Shown here one piece after another: positions 16,852 through 24,408 of a stretch of 64,000 nucleotides of DNA. This stretch comes from an uncultured Bacteroidales bacterium (GTDB lineage Bacteria > Bacteroidota > Bacteroidia > Bacteroidales > UBA932). The notes beneath the pieces are model-generated. The model was not told the origin of the DNA, searched no databases, and saw nothing but the letters and a program-made list of their open reading frames with translations. How positions within the stretch are numbered: position 1 is the first letter of the stretch; each line of letters starts with the position of its first letter. A program made the position numbers and the translations under genes. Where the stretch lies: contig ONDR01000010.1 of the NCBI GenBank assembly GCA_900316675.1, forward strand, positions 1-64,000, given 5' to 3'.

Positions 16852-18209
16852 GCGCTATGTGCGGCGGAGCTTAGGACTTCACCCAGAGTGGGATGAGCGT
16901 GAATGATTGACTTGAATTCTTCAAGCGTGGCCTGATGGTTCATCAGGGCCGCAATCTCCTGAACGATATCAGCACTGTGTGCACCAAAGAGGTGACAGCC
17001 AAGTATTTGACCAGGCTTGTAGCCCTCTGCGCCATCACCGGCAACAACAAGCTTCACAAAGCCTTCAGGCTCGTCCATGGACAAAGCCTTACCGTTTGCA
17101 CGGAAGAATGACTTAAGGCACTTGACCGGAACACCCGCAGCCTTCATCTCATCCTCTGTCTTACCCACGCAGGCAGCCTCGGGATTAGTGAATACAGCGG
17201 CAGGAACAATGCTAAGGTCAACATCGCAAGGCTCGCCGGTCATGGCTGCAAGAGCCCTCATTCCCTGGAAAGTAGCAACATGAGCAAGCATGTAACCGCC
17301 TGTCACATCGCCAATTGCATAAATTCCTGGAACATTGGTCTGCATATCCTTATCTACGACGATACCCTTAGGAGTGAATTCAATACCGACATCGGCAAGA
17401 TTAACCGCATTCACGGAAGGCCTGCGACCAACGGCCATCAGCACCTTGTCTGCGATGACCTCAAAGGTCTGCTCCTTCTTAAGATAAGTTACCTTAAGTC
17501 CGGCGGAAGTCTTTTCAATTGACTGCACGCCAGCCGAAGTCTCTATCTCTATGCCCCTCTTGCCAAGAGCCTGCTTCAGGCGCTTTGCAAGGTCGGTATC
17601 AAAGCGGGGAAGAATCTCTTTGCAGAACTCGACCACCTTAACATCAGAGCCGAAGCTCTTGAAAATAGAAGCGAATTCCAGGCCGATAACTCCTGCACCA
17701 ATAACGCAAAGACGCTGCGGAACCTCCTCTATATCAAGTATTTCCTTAGAGGTAATCACATCCGCAAGATCTGCGCCCGGTATAGGCAGCGAAGCGCTGT
17801 AAGAGCCCGTTGCGATAATAATGTTATCTCCGGCAATCTCCTTTCCGTCAACAACCACCGTTTTAGCATCCTTGAAGGAAGCCTTGCCATGGATAAGGGT
17901 TATCCCCTTGCCGCCAAGCAGGAACTCCACGCCCTGCCTGAGCTGCTCCACAACCTGGTTCTTACGGCAAAGAACCTTCTGGAAATCAAACCTATAGCTA
18001 AGGTTCTCCAGACCAAAGGTCTCCCCTTTTGCCAGGTCCTCCAAAACCTCTGCATTCCTGCAGAAACTCTTGGTAGGAATACAACCCTCATTCAAGCACG
18101 TACCACCTACCGGCCCATCAGAAATGATGGTTACCTCAATCCCTTTCTTTGCCGCCGCCACCGCGGTCTCATAACCACCCGGCCCGGCACCAATGATTAT
18201 TAATTTCAT
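16848..18209 (-). CDS. lpdA: Dihydrolipoyl dehydrogenase (glycine cleavage L protein)
   Basis: The 453-residue flavoprotein reoxidises the dihydrolipoyl arm of GcvH using NAD+. It begins MKLIIIGAGPGGYETA (FAD Rossmann motif) and carries the redox disulfide GGTCLNEGCIPTK. The NAD motif VIGAGVIGLEFAS and the C-terminal His-Glu pair region (HAHPTLGEV) are present. I start it at 18209 because an upstream in-frame start at 18305 would read through a long inverted repeat. It follows gcvPB after 118 bp that contain that repeat, so it is probably cotranscribed but may be expressed at a different level. Confidence 0.93.
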   Translation of the reverse strand: MKLIIIGAGPGGYETAVAAAKKGIEVTIISDGPVGGTCLNEGCIPTKSFCRNAEVLEDLAKGETFGLENLSYRFDFQKVLCRKNQVVEQLRQGVEFLLGGKGITLIHGKASFKDAKTVVVDGKEIAGDNIIIATGSYSASLPIPGADLADVITSKEILDIEEVPQRLCVIGAGVIGLEFASIFKSFGSDVKVVEFCKEILPRFDTDLAKRLKQALGKRGIEIETSAGVQSIEKTSAGLKVTYLKKEQTFEVIADKVLMAVGRRPSVNAVNLADVGIEFTPKGIVVDKDMQTNVPGIYAIGDVTGGYMLAHVATFQGMRALAAMTGEPCDVDLSIVPAAVFTNPEAACVGKTEDEMKAAGVPVKCLKSFFRANGKALSMDEPEGFVKLVVAGDGAEGYKPGQILGCHLFGAHSADIVQEIAALMNHQATLEEFKSIIHAHPTLGEVLSSAAHSA

Positions 18210-18227
18210 AGTATTATTCTTATAATT

Positions 18228-18320
18228 CTGGTCGTATTGTGATTGAAGGATCGTGCCACCCCCGGCTAGGGGGAAAAGGCCCGAAGGGCCTAGGGGGTTC
18301 CTCAATCACAATACGACCAG
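18228..18320. repeat. 93-bp inverted-repeat element between gcvPB and lpdA
   Basis: Arms at 18228-18246 and 18302-18320 are perfect 19-bp inverted copies (CTGGTCGTATTGTGATTGA and its reverse complement). The interior is GC-rich and self-complementary: CCCCC/GGGGG runs and AGGCCCGAAGGGCCT. It nearly fills the spacer between gcvPB and lpdA, beginning 7 bp after the gcvPB stop. No T-run follows either arm, so it is not a standard terminator. A REP- or MITE-like element, or an mRNA-stabilising hairpin, fits. Confidence 0.85.
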
Positions 18321-18327
18321 ATGTAAA

Positions 18328-19737
18328 TTAGTCACCGAACTTAAGGATAGGCTGACGAGCAGCAGTAGTTTCATCAGGACGACGGATAGGAGTATTATGA
18401 GGAGCATTACGCAGAATCATAGGATCCGCAGCAGCCTCATCCGCAATCTGACGCATAACACCAATAAACTCGTCAATAGTCTCCTTGCTCTCAGTCTCCG
18501 TAGGCTCAATCATAAGAGCCTGATGGAAGAGCAGCGGGAAGTAAATGGTAGGAGCATGGAAACCGAAGTCAAGCAAACGCTTGGCAACATCCAACGTAGT
18601 AGCACCATGACCATCCTCTGCCTTATCGGCACCATCATTAATCAGTCCGTCATACACAAACTCATGCTTGCAAATAGAAGGAATCGGCAGTTTATACTTA
18701 TCCTTCAAGCTCTCCTTGATGTAGTTGGCACCAAGAGTAGCAAGCTTGCCGGCCAGCTTGATATTCTGCTTACCAAGAGCCAGAATGTAAGCATAAGCAC
18801 GCAGGATAACGCCAAAGTTACCGTTAAAACCAGAAACCCTGGTAACAGGCAGGAACTTAGCCAGATGCTCTGCAACACCAACAGGACCACTACCGGGACC
18901 GCCGCCACCATGAGGAGTAGAGAAGGTCTTGTGAAGGTTCAAGTGCATGATATCGAAGCCCATATCGCCCGGACGAACAACACCAAGCAGAGGGTTCATA
19001 TTGGCACCATCGTAATAAAGCAGACCGCCGCACTCATGAACAAGGGCCGCAATCTCTTTGATTTCCTTCTCGAAGAGGCCCAGGGTGTTGGGGTTGGTCA
19101 TCATTATACCGGCGATATCCGGGCCAAGGAGGGGTTTAAGATCCTCTACGTCAACAAGACCGTTGGCATTGGACTTAACCTCTACGATTTCAAGACCGCA
19201 AACTGCAGCGCTGGCAGGGTTGGTACCGTGTGCGCTGTCCGGAACGATAACCTTTGTACGGGCAAGATCTCCGCGGCTCATGTGGTACTGACGCATGATC
19301 ATAAGACCGGTCAACTCTCCGTGAGCGCCTGCACAAGGCAGGAAGGTGAAGTGGGCCATACCGGTAATAGCGGCAAGAGCCTTGTCCATGCCCTCATAAA
19401 CAGCAAGCGCACCGGGAACGGTAGACGCAGGCTGCAGGGGGTGCAGGCCGTTGAAACCGGGGATGGCTGCGATTTCCTCGTTGATCTTGGGATTGTACTT
19501 CATAGTACAGCTACCAAGCGGATAGAAACCGGTATCTACGCCAAAGTTCATCTGGGAAAGGTTGGTATAGTGACGTACAACGTCAATCTCGCTAACCTCC
19601 GGAAGAGCGGGCGCCTGGGCACGACGCAGATTCTCCGGGAGCTCGCATACGCAGCGGCCATAGTTGTTCTCAGGAAGAGAATAACCGGTACGGCCGGGCT
19701 TTGAAAGTTCGAATATAAGTTTGTCGTAGTACTTCAT
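18328..19737 (-). CDS. gcvPB: Glycine dehydrogenase (decarboxylating) subunit 2
   Basis: The 469-residue protein is the C-terminal half of the P protein, encoded separately as in many anaerobes. The PLP lysine lies in NLHKTFSTPHGGGGPGSGPVG, and GFYPLGSCTMKYNPK near residue 70 is a family hallmark. With GcvPA it decarboxylates glycine and passes the aminomethyl group to lipoyl-GcvH. It starts 2 bp after the gcvPA stop. On the opposite strand a reading frame of 483 codons stays open across the gene, which I treat as a codon-bias artefact. Confidence 0.95.
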   Translation of the reverse strand: MKYYDKLIFELSKPGRTGYSLPENNYGRCVCELPENLRRAQAPALPEVSEIDVVRHYTNLSQMNFGVDTGFYPLGSCTMKYNPKINEEIAAIPGFNGLHPLQPASTVPGALAVYEGMDKALAAITGMAHFTFLPCAGAHGELTGLMIMRQYHMSRGDLARTKVIVPDSAHGTNPASAAVCGLEIVEVKSNANGLVDVEDLKPLLGPDIAGIMMTNPNTLGLFEKEIKEIAALVHECGGLLYYDGANMNPLLGVVRPGDMGFDIMHLNLHKTFSTPHGGGGPGSGPVGVAEHLAKFLPVTRVSGFNGNFGVILRAYAYILALGKQNIKLAGKLATLGANYIKESLKDKYKLPIPSICKHEFVYDGLINDGADKAEDGHGATTLDVAKRLLDFGFHAPTIYFPLLFHQALMIEPTETESKETIDEFIGVMRQIADEAAADPMILRNAPHNTPIRRPDETTAARQPILKFGD

Positions 19738-19739
19738 GG

Positions 19740-21068
19740 CTATACCTCCTTAACAAGTGCAACAAGGGCGTCAATCTCTGCCTTGGTGCGTTTTTCCGTT
19801 ACACAGAAGCTTACGTAACCTTCCTCTGTCTGAAGAGCAGCAAAGAAACCGCCGTCAAGCAGCTTCTGCTGCAGTTTTTCTACAGAAACAAGAGGCTTTA
19901 GCACGAATTCCTTAAGGAAAGGTGCGCCGGGGAACACTTCCTGGAACTTGCCGGTAGCAAGCAGCTGGTCGTGCAGATAGTGCGCGCCTGCATAGCTGAG
20001 GCTGTTCACCTTCTTCAGGCCCTCGGGGCCCATAATGGAAGCGTAAACGGTTACCCAAAGAGCCATGAGGCTCTCGTTAGAGCAAATGTTGCTGGTTGCT
20101 TTCTCCCTGCGGATGTGCTGCTCGCGAGCCTGGAGCGTAAGCACAAAGCAACGCTTGCCGTCAGCATCGACAGTCTGGCCAACGATACGGCCGGGCATCT
20201 TGCGGACATAGTCCTTGCGGCAGGCCATAAAGCCTACGTAAGGGCCGCCGTAGCAAAGAGGAATACCAAGAGGCTGGCCGTCACCAACTGCAACGTCGAA
20301 GTCCCACTCACCGGGGGTCTTGATAACAGCAAGAGCAGAAGGGTCGCAGTACTCTACAACGATACCCTTGGCCTCGTGAACGGCCTCTGCGAAACCGGTG
20401 TAATCCTCTACTATACCGTAACGGTTGATAGCAGGAATGATGATACCTGCAACATCGCCGGCAGCAAGCTCCTTCTTCAGGCTCTCAAGGCTGGTGCGGC
20501 CATTCTCTACCTCTATGTAACCCAGAGGGTTGCCAAAGAACTTGGAATAAGTCTCAACCACCTTCAGAACGTTGGGCAGAAGGCCCTTTGAAAGAAGGAC
20601 GCGGGGTTTCTTCTTAGCGCAGGCAATTGCCATGCGTACTGCCTCTGCGGCGGCGGTAGGACCATCGTACATAGAGGCGTTGCTGATATCCATACCGGTA
20701 AGGTTGCATACCATTGTCTGGTACTCGAAGATATAGCGCAGGGTACCCTGTGAAATCTCTGCCTGGTAAGGAGTATAAGCGGTAATGAATTCTGACCTCT
20801 GGGTGAGGTAAGGAATCACTGAAGGAGTGTAATGGTCATAGGCACCTGCGCCCACGAACACCTTAAGACGGGCGTCCTTGGCGTCAAGGCCTGCGAAAAA
20901 GTCGCGGACCTGCTGCTCTGACATTGCGTCAGGCAGGTCATACTCACCCTTGTAGATGAAATCCTGGGGAACGTCGGCATAAAGGTCTTCAAGAGACTTT
21001 ACTCCGATACGGTCCAGCATGGCACGGATATCATCCCCGGTATGAGGAAAATATGCAAAACCTGCCAT
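19740..21068 (-). CDS. gcvPA: Glycine dehydrogenase (decarboxylating) subunit 1
   Basis: The 442-residue protein is the N-terminal half of the P protein; it begins MAGFAYFPHTGDDIRAMLDRIG, a family start. It has the aminotransferase-like fold but no PLP lysine, which is supplied by GcvPB; the two form a heterodimer or heterotetramer. It lies 1 bp after gcvH and 2 bp before gcvPB. Length is normal for the split form. Confidence 0.95.
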   Translation of the reverse strand: MAGFAYFPHTGDDIRAMLDRIGVKSLEDLYADVPQDFIYKGEYDLPDAMSEQQVRDFFAGLDAKDARLKVFVGAGAYDHYTPSVIPYLTQRSEFITAYTPYQAEISQGTLRYIFEYQTMVCNLTGMDISNASMYDGPTAAAEAVRMAIACAKKKPRVLLSKGLLPNVLKVVETYSKFFGNPLGYIEVENGRTSLESLKKELAAGDVAGIIIPAINRYGIVEDYTGFAEAVHEAKGIVVEYCDPSALAVIKTPGEWDFDVAVGDGQPLGIPLCYGGPYVGFMACRKDYVRKMPGRIVGQTVDADGKRCFVLTLQAREQHIRREKATSNICSNESLMALWVTVYASIMGPEGLKKVNSLSYAGAHYLHDQLLATGKFQEVFPGAPFLKEFVLKPLVSVEKLQQKLLDGGFFAALQTEEGYVSFCVTEKRTKAEIDALVALVKEV

Positions 21069-21069
21069 C

Positions 21070-21447
21070 TTATTCGGTTGCTTTTGTGTAAGCGGCAGCG
21101 TCCATCAGGGCGTCAAGCTCTGATTTGTCGCTCATCTTAACCTTGATGATCCAGTTTGCGTATGCGTCGTTATTGATGAGCTCGGGCTCGTCCTCAAGGG
21201 CCTCGTTAACCTCAACTACGGTTCCTGATACAGGAGCGATAAGGTCGCTGGCAGCCTTTACGCTTTCAAGTGCGCCGAAGTCTTCACCTGCGGTAACGTC
21301 GTCGTCTACATCCGGAAGGTCAACATAAGTAATGTTACCCATTTCTTTCTGAGCGAAGTCAGAAACACCTACAACGGCGATATCGCCCTCTACTTTTACC
21401 CATTCGTGTGACTCGCTGTAAAGGAGTCCTTCAAGTACTTTTGACAT
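21070..21447 (-). CDS. gcvH: Glycine cleavage system H protein
   Basis: The 125-residue lipoyl carrier has the conserved lipoylation site ALESVKAASDL, in which the lysine carries lipoate. SHEWVKVEGDIAVVGVSDFAQ at the N-terminus is the family start. It shuttles the aminomethyl group between P, T and L proteins. The lipoate ligase gene two genes upstream (22589-23623) probably modifies it. Confidence 0.96.
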   Translation of the reverse strand: MSKVLEGLLYSESHEWVKVEGDIAVVGVSDFAQKEMGNITYVDLPDVDDDVTAGEDFGALESVKAASDLIAPVSGTVVEVNEALEDEPELINNDAYANWIIKVKMSDKSELDALMDAAAYTKATE

Positions 21448-21472
21448 AGTTTTATTATTTTGATTTGATTAA

Positions 21473-22576
21473 TTATTTCTTGTATCTGGTCTGATAAAAA
21501 CGCTTCTTGACAACCTTGCCGGGGAAGACTCTCTTGCGGATGCGGATCCAAAGAGGAGTATCCAGGGCTGCGTATGCCTTGTCTACAAGGGCGAAGCAGA
21601 TGCTCTTGTCAAGGGAAATGGAGTGGTAACCGGTGGTAACTACACCAACCTCGGTACCGTCCTCAAGCTCGACGGGATAACCGGCACGCGGAATGGCCTT
21701 ATCCTCAATCTCTATACCCACAAGCTTCTTGGCAATCTCGCCTGCCTTCTGGGCAGCAAGAGCTTCTTTGCCGATGAACTCTTCCTTTTCCATCTTGCAG
21801 AACATGCCAAGACCTGCCATAACAGGGCTGATGTCGGCAGAAAGCTCGTCTCCGTAAAGCGGAAGGCCGGCCTCGAAGCGAAGGGTGTCGCGGCAACCCA
21901 GGCCACAGGGCACTACACCTGCAGCAAGGAGTTTCTTCCAGTATTCGATGGTCTGCTCAGGAGTAGCATAAATCTCGAAGCCATCCTCTCCGGTATAACC
22001 GGTACGGCTGGCGATTACGCGCTTGCCTGCAACCTCATAGTTACGGAAGGTATAGAAGCCAAGATCTGCAACTTCTTTGAAACCAAGTACTTCCATGACA
22101 GTCTTTTCTGCATCGGGGCCCTGGACTGCAATCTGTCCCCAGAGGGGTGACTGGTTGTCAACGACAACATCGAAGCCTGCAGCCTGCTCTTTCATCCATG
22201 CAACATCCTTATCTATATTGGCTGCATTGATAACCAGCAGGTATTTGTCGGGCTCGAACTCTTTGTAAACCAGAAGGTCGTCTACGGTACCGCCGTCAGG
22301 ATAAAGCATCATGCCGTAAAGTACCTGCCCGTCTGCCATGGGGGTAATATCGTTAGTGAAAATGTGGTTGACATATTTCTGTGCGTCTTTGCCGCTGATG
22401 AATACTTCTCCCATATGGGATACGTCAAACATACCTACAGCATTACGTACAGCAAGATGCTCTGTGGTGATGTCACTGTACTGAATAGGCATCATAAACC
22501 CTGCAAAGGGGCTCATTTTTGCTCCCAGCGCAACGTGGCTGTCATAGAGCGGAGTAATTTGAAGATTTTCTTCCAT
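21473..22576 (-). CDS. gcvT: Glycine cleavage system T protein (aminomethyltransferase)
   Basis: The 367-residue enzyme moves the methylene group from GcvH to tetrahydrofolate and releases ammonia. LYDSHVALGAKMSPFAGFMMPIQY near the start, MFDVSHMGEV and RTGYTGEDGFEI are T-protein motifs that bind folate. It is 25 bp upstream of gcvH and 12 bp downstream of the lipoate ligase gene. Confidence 0.95.
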   Translation of the reverse strand: MEENLQITPLYDSHVALGAKMSPFAGFMMPIQYSDITTEHLAVRNAVGMFDVSHMGEVFISGKDAQKYVNHIFTNDITPMADGQVLYGMMLYPDGGTVDDLLVYKEFEPDKYLLVINAANIDKDVAWMKEQAAGFDVVVDNQSPLWGQIAVQGPDAEKTVMEVLGFKEVADLGFYTFRNYEVAGKRVIASRTGYTGEDGFEIYATPEQTIEYWKKLLAAGVVPCGLGCRDTLRFEAGLPLYGDELSADISPVMAGLGMFCKMEKEEFIGKEALAAQKAGEIAKKLVGIEIEDKAIPRAGYPVELEDGTEVGVVTTGYHSISLDKSICFALVDKAYAALDTPLWIRIRKRVFPGKVVKKRFYQTRYKK

Positions 22577-22588
22577 AGTGAATATTGG

Positions 22589-23623
22589 TTACTTAAATAT
22601 TATTTCGATTAGTTTTTGAGAGTCCAGTCCCATAATGCCCAAATCCTTGTTCGCAAGGGCCGAGCATATTGCATCCTTTTCTAACGGAAGTCCCTTGATG
22701 GCTGCTTCCAGCTTGCCTTCAGCGCCGTCTGCTGTCTGGAAGAAGTCCCCTTCCAGGCCGACGGTCCTGATTATATTGCCTTCCAGGCCGATCTTTATCT
22801 TGAACTCCCCTGCTCCTTCTACCCGGCCGTCGAATTCCAGCGAATAGCTGTGATGGCGTCCGTTCAGGAAGTCAGGGTCCAGGTATGCAGCCTCCAGGCG
22901 GTCAATTTCTGCAAGGTCCTTTTCTGTAAGGACAGTCCTGTCTACAACACCTGTTTCCGGATTGATGCAGAAAAAGCGCACCAAATAGTCTTTGAAGGTT
23001 TCAAGGTCCATCGGACGGCCGACGGCTTCCAGTTCCTTTTTGATGTTGGTGACATGGCTACGAACAGAATTCACGCCCTTGCTGGCAACCTTGCCGGCAG
23101 AAGGCGTGATAGCATTCTCCAGTGCGTCGAAGTCCACATTATACATCATTGTTCCGTGAACGATGCTGCCTTTGGGCAGTAATGTAAAGGCATTTCCTGA
23201 TACCTTTTTGCCGCCGATCATGACATCGTTCCTGCCGGAGGCCCTGGCATCCAGGCCGATGCGGCGGAGTGCAAGCTCTACGCGGCTAATGAAGCGGCTG
23301 AAGGTAAAGCCCACATCGGTGCTGTCGCAGACATAAGATAGCATGACGTTGCCCATGTCTGCATAAACGCAGCCGCCACCGCTTTTACGGCGGAAGAAGT
23401 AGACATTATTCTGTTTGCAATAATCCAGGTTGACTTCTGCGTCCATAACCTGGTTGCGGCCAAAGATGACCGTAGGAGGCACCTGCCAGATAAAGAAAGC
23501 TTCGCGCTCACCGGTGGCTGAAGGAGACACAAGGGCCGAAAGGTTACCTGCAACGAATTCCTCCATTGCCAGATACCAAACCAGCCTTTGCTGACCAATT
23601 TCAGGTAAAGCTATATGCTTCAT
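22589..23623 (-). CDS. lplA: Lipoate--protein ligase
   Basis: The 344-residue enzyme attaches free lipoate to carrier proteins through a lipoyl-AMP step. The BPL/LplA catalytic domain shows RRKSGGGCVYADMGNVMLSY and GRNDVMIGGKKVSGNA, with the lysine that binds the adenylate. A small accessory domain (about 255-340, EFKIKIGLEGNIIRTVGLEGDFF) follows, as in LplA. Its stop is 12 bp before gcvT, so GcvH is the expected target. The start overlaps the arginase-fold gene by 4 bp. Confidence 0.9.
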   Translation of the reverse strand: MKHIALPEIGQQRLVWYLAMEEFVAGNLSALVSPSATGEREAFFIWQVPPTVIFGRNQVMDAEVNLDYCKQNNVYFFRRKSGGGCVYADMGNVMLSYVCDSTDVGFTFSRFISRVELALRRIGLDARASGRNDVMIGGKKVSGNAFTLLPKGSIVHGTMMYNVDFDALENAITPSAGKVASKGVNSVRSHVTNIKKELEAVGRPMDLETFKDYLVRFFCINPETGVVDRTVLTEKDLAEIDRLEAAYLDPDFLNGRHHSYSLEFDGRVEGAGEFKIKIGLEGNIIRTVGLEGDFFQTADGAEGKLEAAIKGLPLEKDAICSALANKDLGIMGLDSQKLIEIIFK

Positions 23624-24408
23624 CTTTGCGCGATATTTTTATCCCTCAAAGATAGCAATTCTTTCCCAAATCCCAGCAATTTTTTATTGGCAAATGCGTT
23701 CTTTTTGTAATCTCCTGAAGTACCGCCTTTTACTGCGGGAAGTTCCCCGCAGATGTCCACTCCGGCAATGCGATTTTTAAAAATGGAGCAAAGCTCCAGA
23801 AGGGTCTCTAAGGTCATTGTTCCCTGATCCCAGTTGGTAGCTGCAAACTCCGGGGCCAGCACGTCTTTGTCTATGGATAGATAAACAGGTTCCTGCACGC
23901 TTCCGAGCCACTTTTTGGCAGCATCGGCATAGTCCTCCGAGCCCTGCGGAACAACGGTTACGCAGCCCTCGAAGCCTTCCGTTTCGCAGCATAGGGACGG
24001 GTTGATGCCTACTATCAGCACCTGACGCAAAAGGGGCTGATGTTCCAGCATCCATCGCACCCATCCGCCGCAGCTGAGAATGCCCGCCCCAAAGGCCGGC
24101 TGCTGCATGTCCGGATGGTTGTCAATCAGCACCAGGCTGAACGGCTCCGGCATCTTCTCTGTCAGCAGGGCCGTCATATAATGATAGTCTCCCGAATCGA
24201 TGAAATTGAGCCCGGCCACTCTGTCATGCCCGGCCACTCTGTCATGCCCGGCCACGACCGGGCATCTCTCCCTAATAGCCTTGGCAGCGGCATCGTCACA
24301 ATAGCACGACGTCCCCTCCAGGCCGGTCAAGTCAACCCACTGAGCATCAGCCGGGAAGCCGTACTCCGACTCCCGGTACACTCCGGACATATCGAAAACC
24401 CTTATCAC
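23620..24408 (-). CDS. Arginase/ureohydrolase-fold protein with an in-frame palindromic insert
   Basis: The 262-residue protein has ureohydrolase metal motifs: DNHPD (the DxHxD pattern) near residue 98 and SIDKDVLAPEFA with a DxD pair. The substrate (arginine, agmatine, formiminoglutamate or other) cannot be told. Residues 51-66 contain a repeated VAGHDR peptide, encoded by two 18-bp tandem units and a REP-like palindrome (24210-24265) that keep the frame open. The surrounding sequence reads CPVVAG then LNFIDSGDYHYM, so the insert seems to sit in a surface loop before the second strand. It is translationally coupled to lplA (4-bp overlap) and to the SUMF1 gene upstream (4-bp overlap). Confidence 0.78.
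   Translation of the reverse strand: MIRVFDMSGVYRESEYGFPADAQWVDLTGLEGTSCYCDDAAAKAIRERCPVVAGHDRVAGHDRVAGLNFIDSGDYHYMTALLTEKMPEPFSLVLIDNHPDMQQPAFGAGILSCGGWVRWMLEHQPLLRQVLIVGINPSLCCETEGFEGCVTVVPQGSEDYADAAKKWLGSVQEPVYLSIDKDVLAPEFAATNWDQGTMTLETLLELCSIFKNRIAGVDICGELPAVKGGTSGDYKKNAFANKKLLGFGKELLSLRDKNIAQR
24210..24265. repeat. REP-like palindrome with 18-bp tandem units inside a gene
   Basis: Two identical 18-bp units (GCCCGGCCACTCTGTCAT) at 24210-24227 and 24228-24245 are followed by GCCCGGCCACGACCGGGCAT. ATGCCCGG and CCGGGCAT (24244-24265) form an 8-bp palindrome around a CCACGA loop. The same plan recurs at 54031-54052 outside genes. Confidence 0.85.

Noticed and set aside
18253-19704. A 483-codon open frame on the plus strand, antisense to gcvPB
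   Set aside because: It covers gcvPB almost exactly, has low-complexity Arg/Thr/Asn-rich content and no domain or ribosome binding site. Codon bias of the real gene keeps the antisense frame open. The same applies to shorter antisense frames over aspA (9301-9918) and gcvPA (19971-20591).
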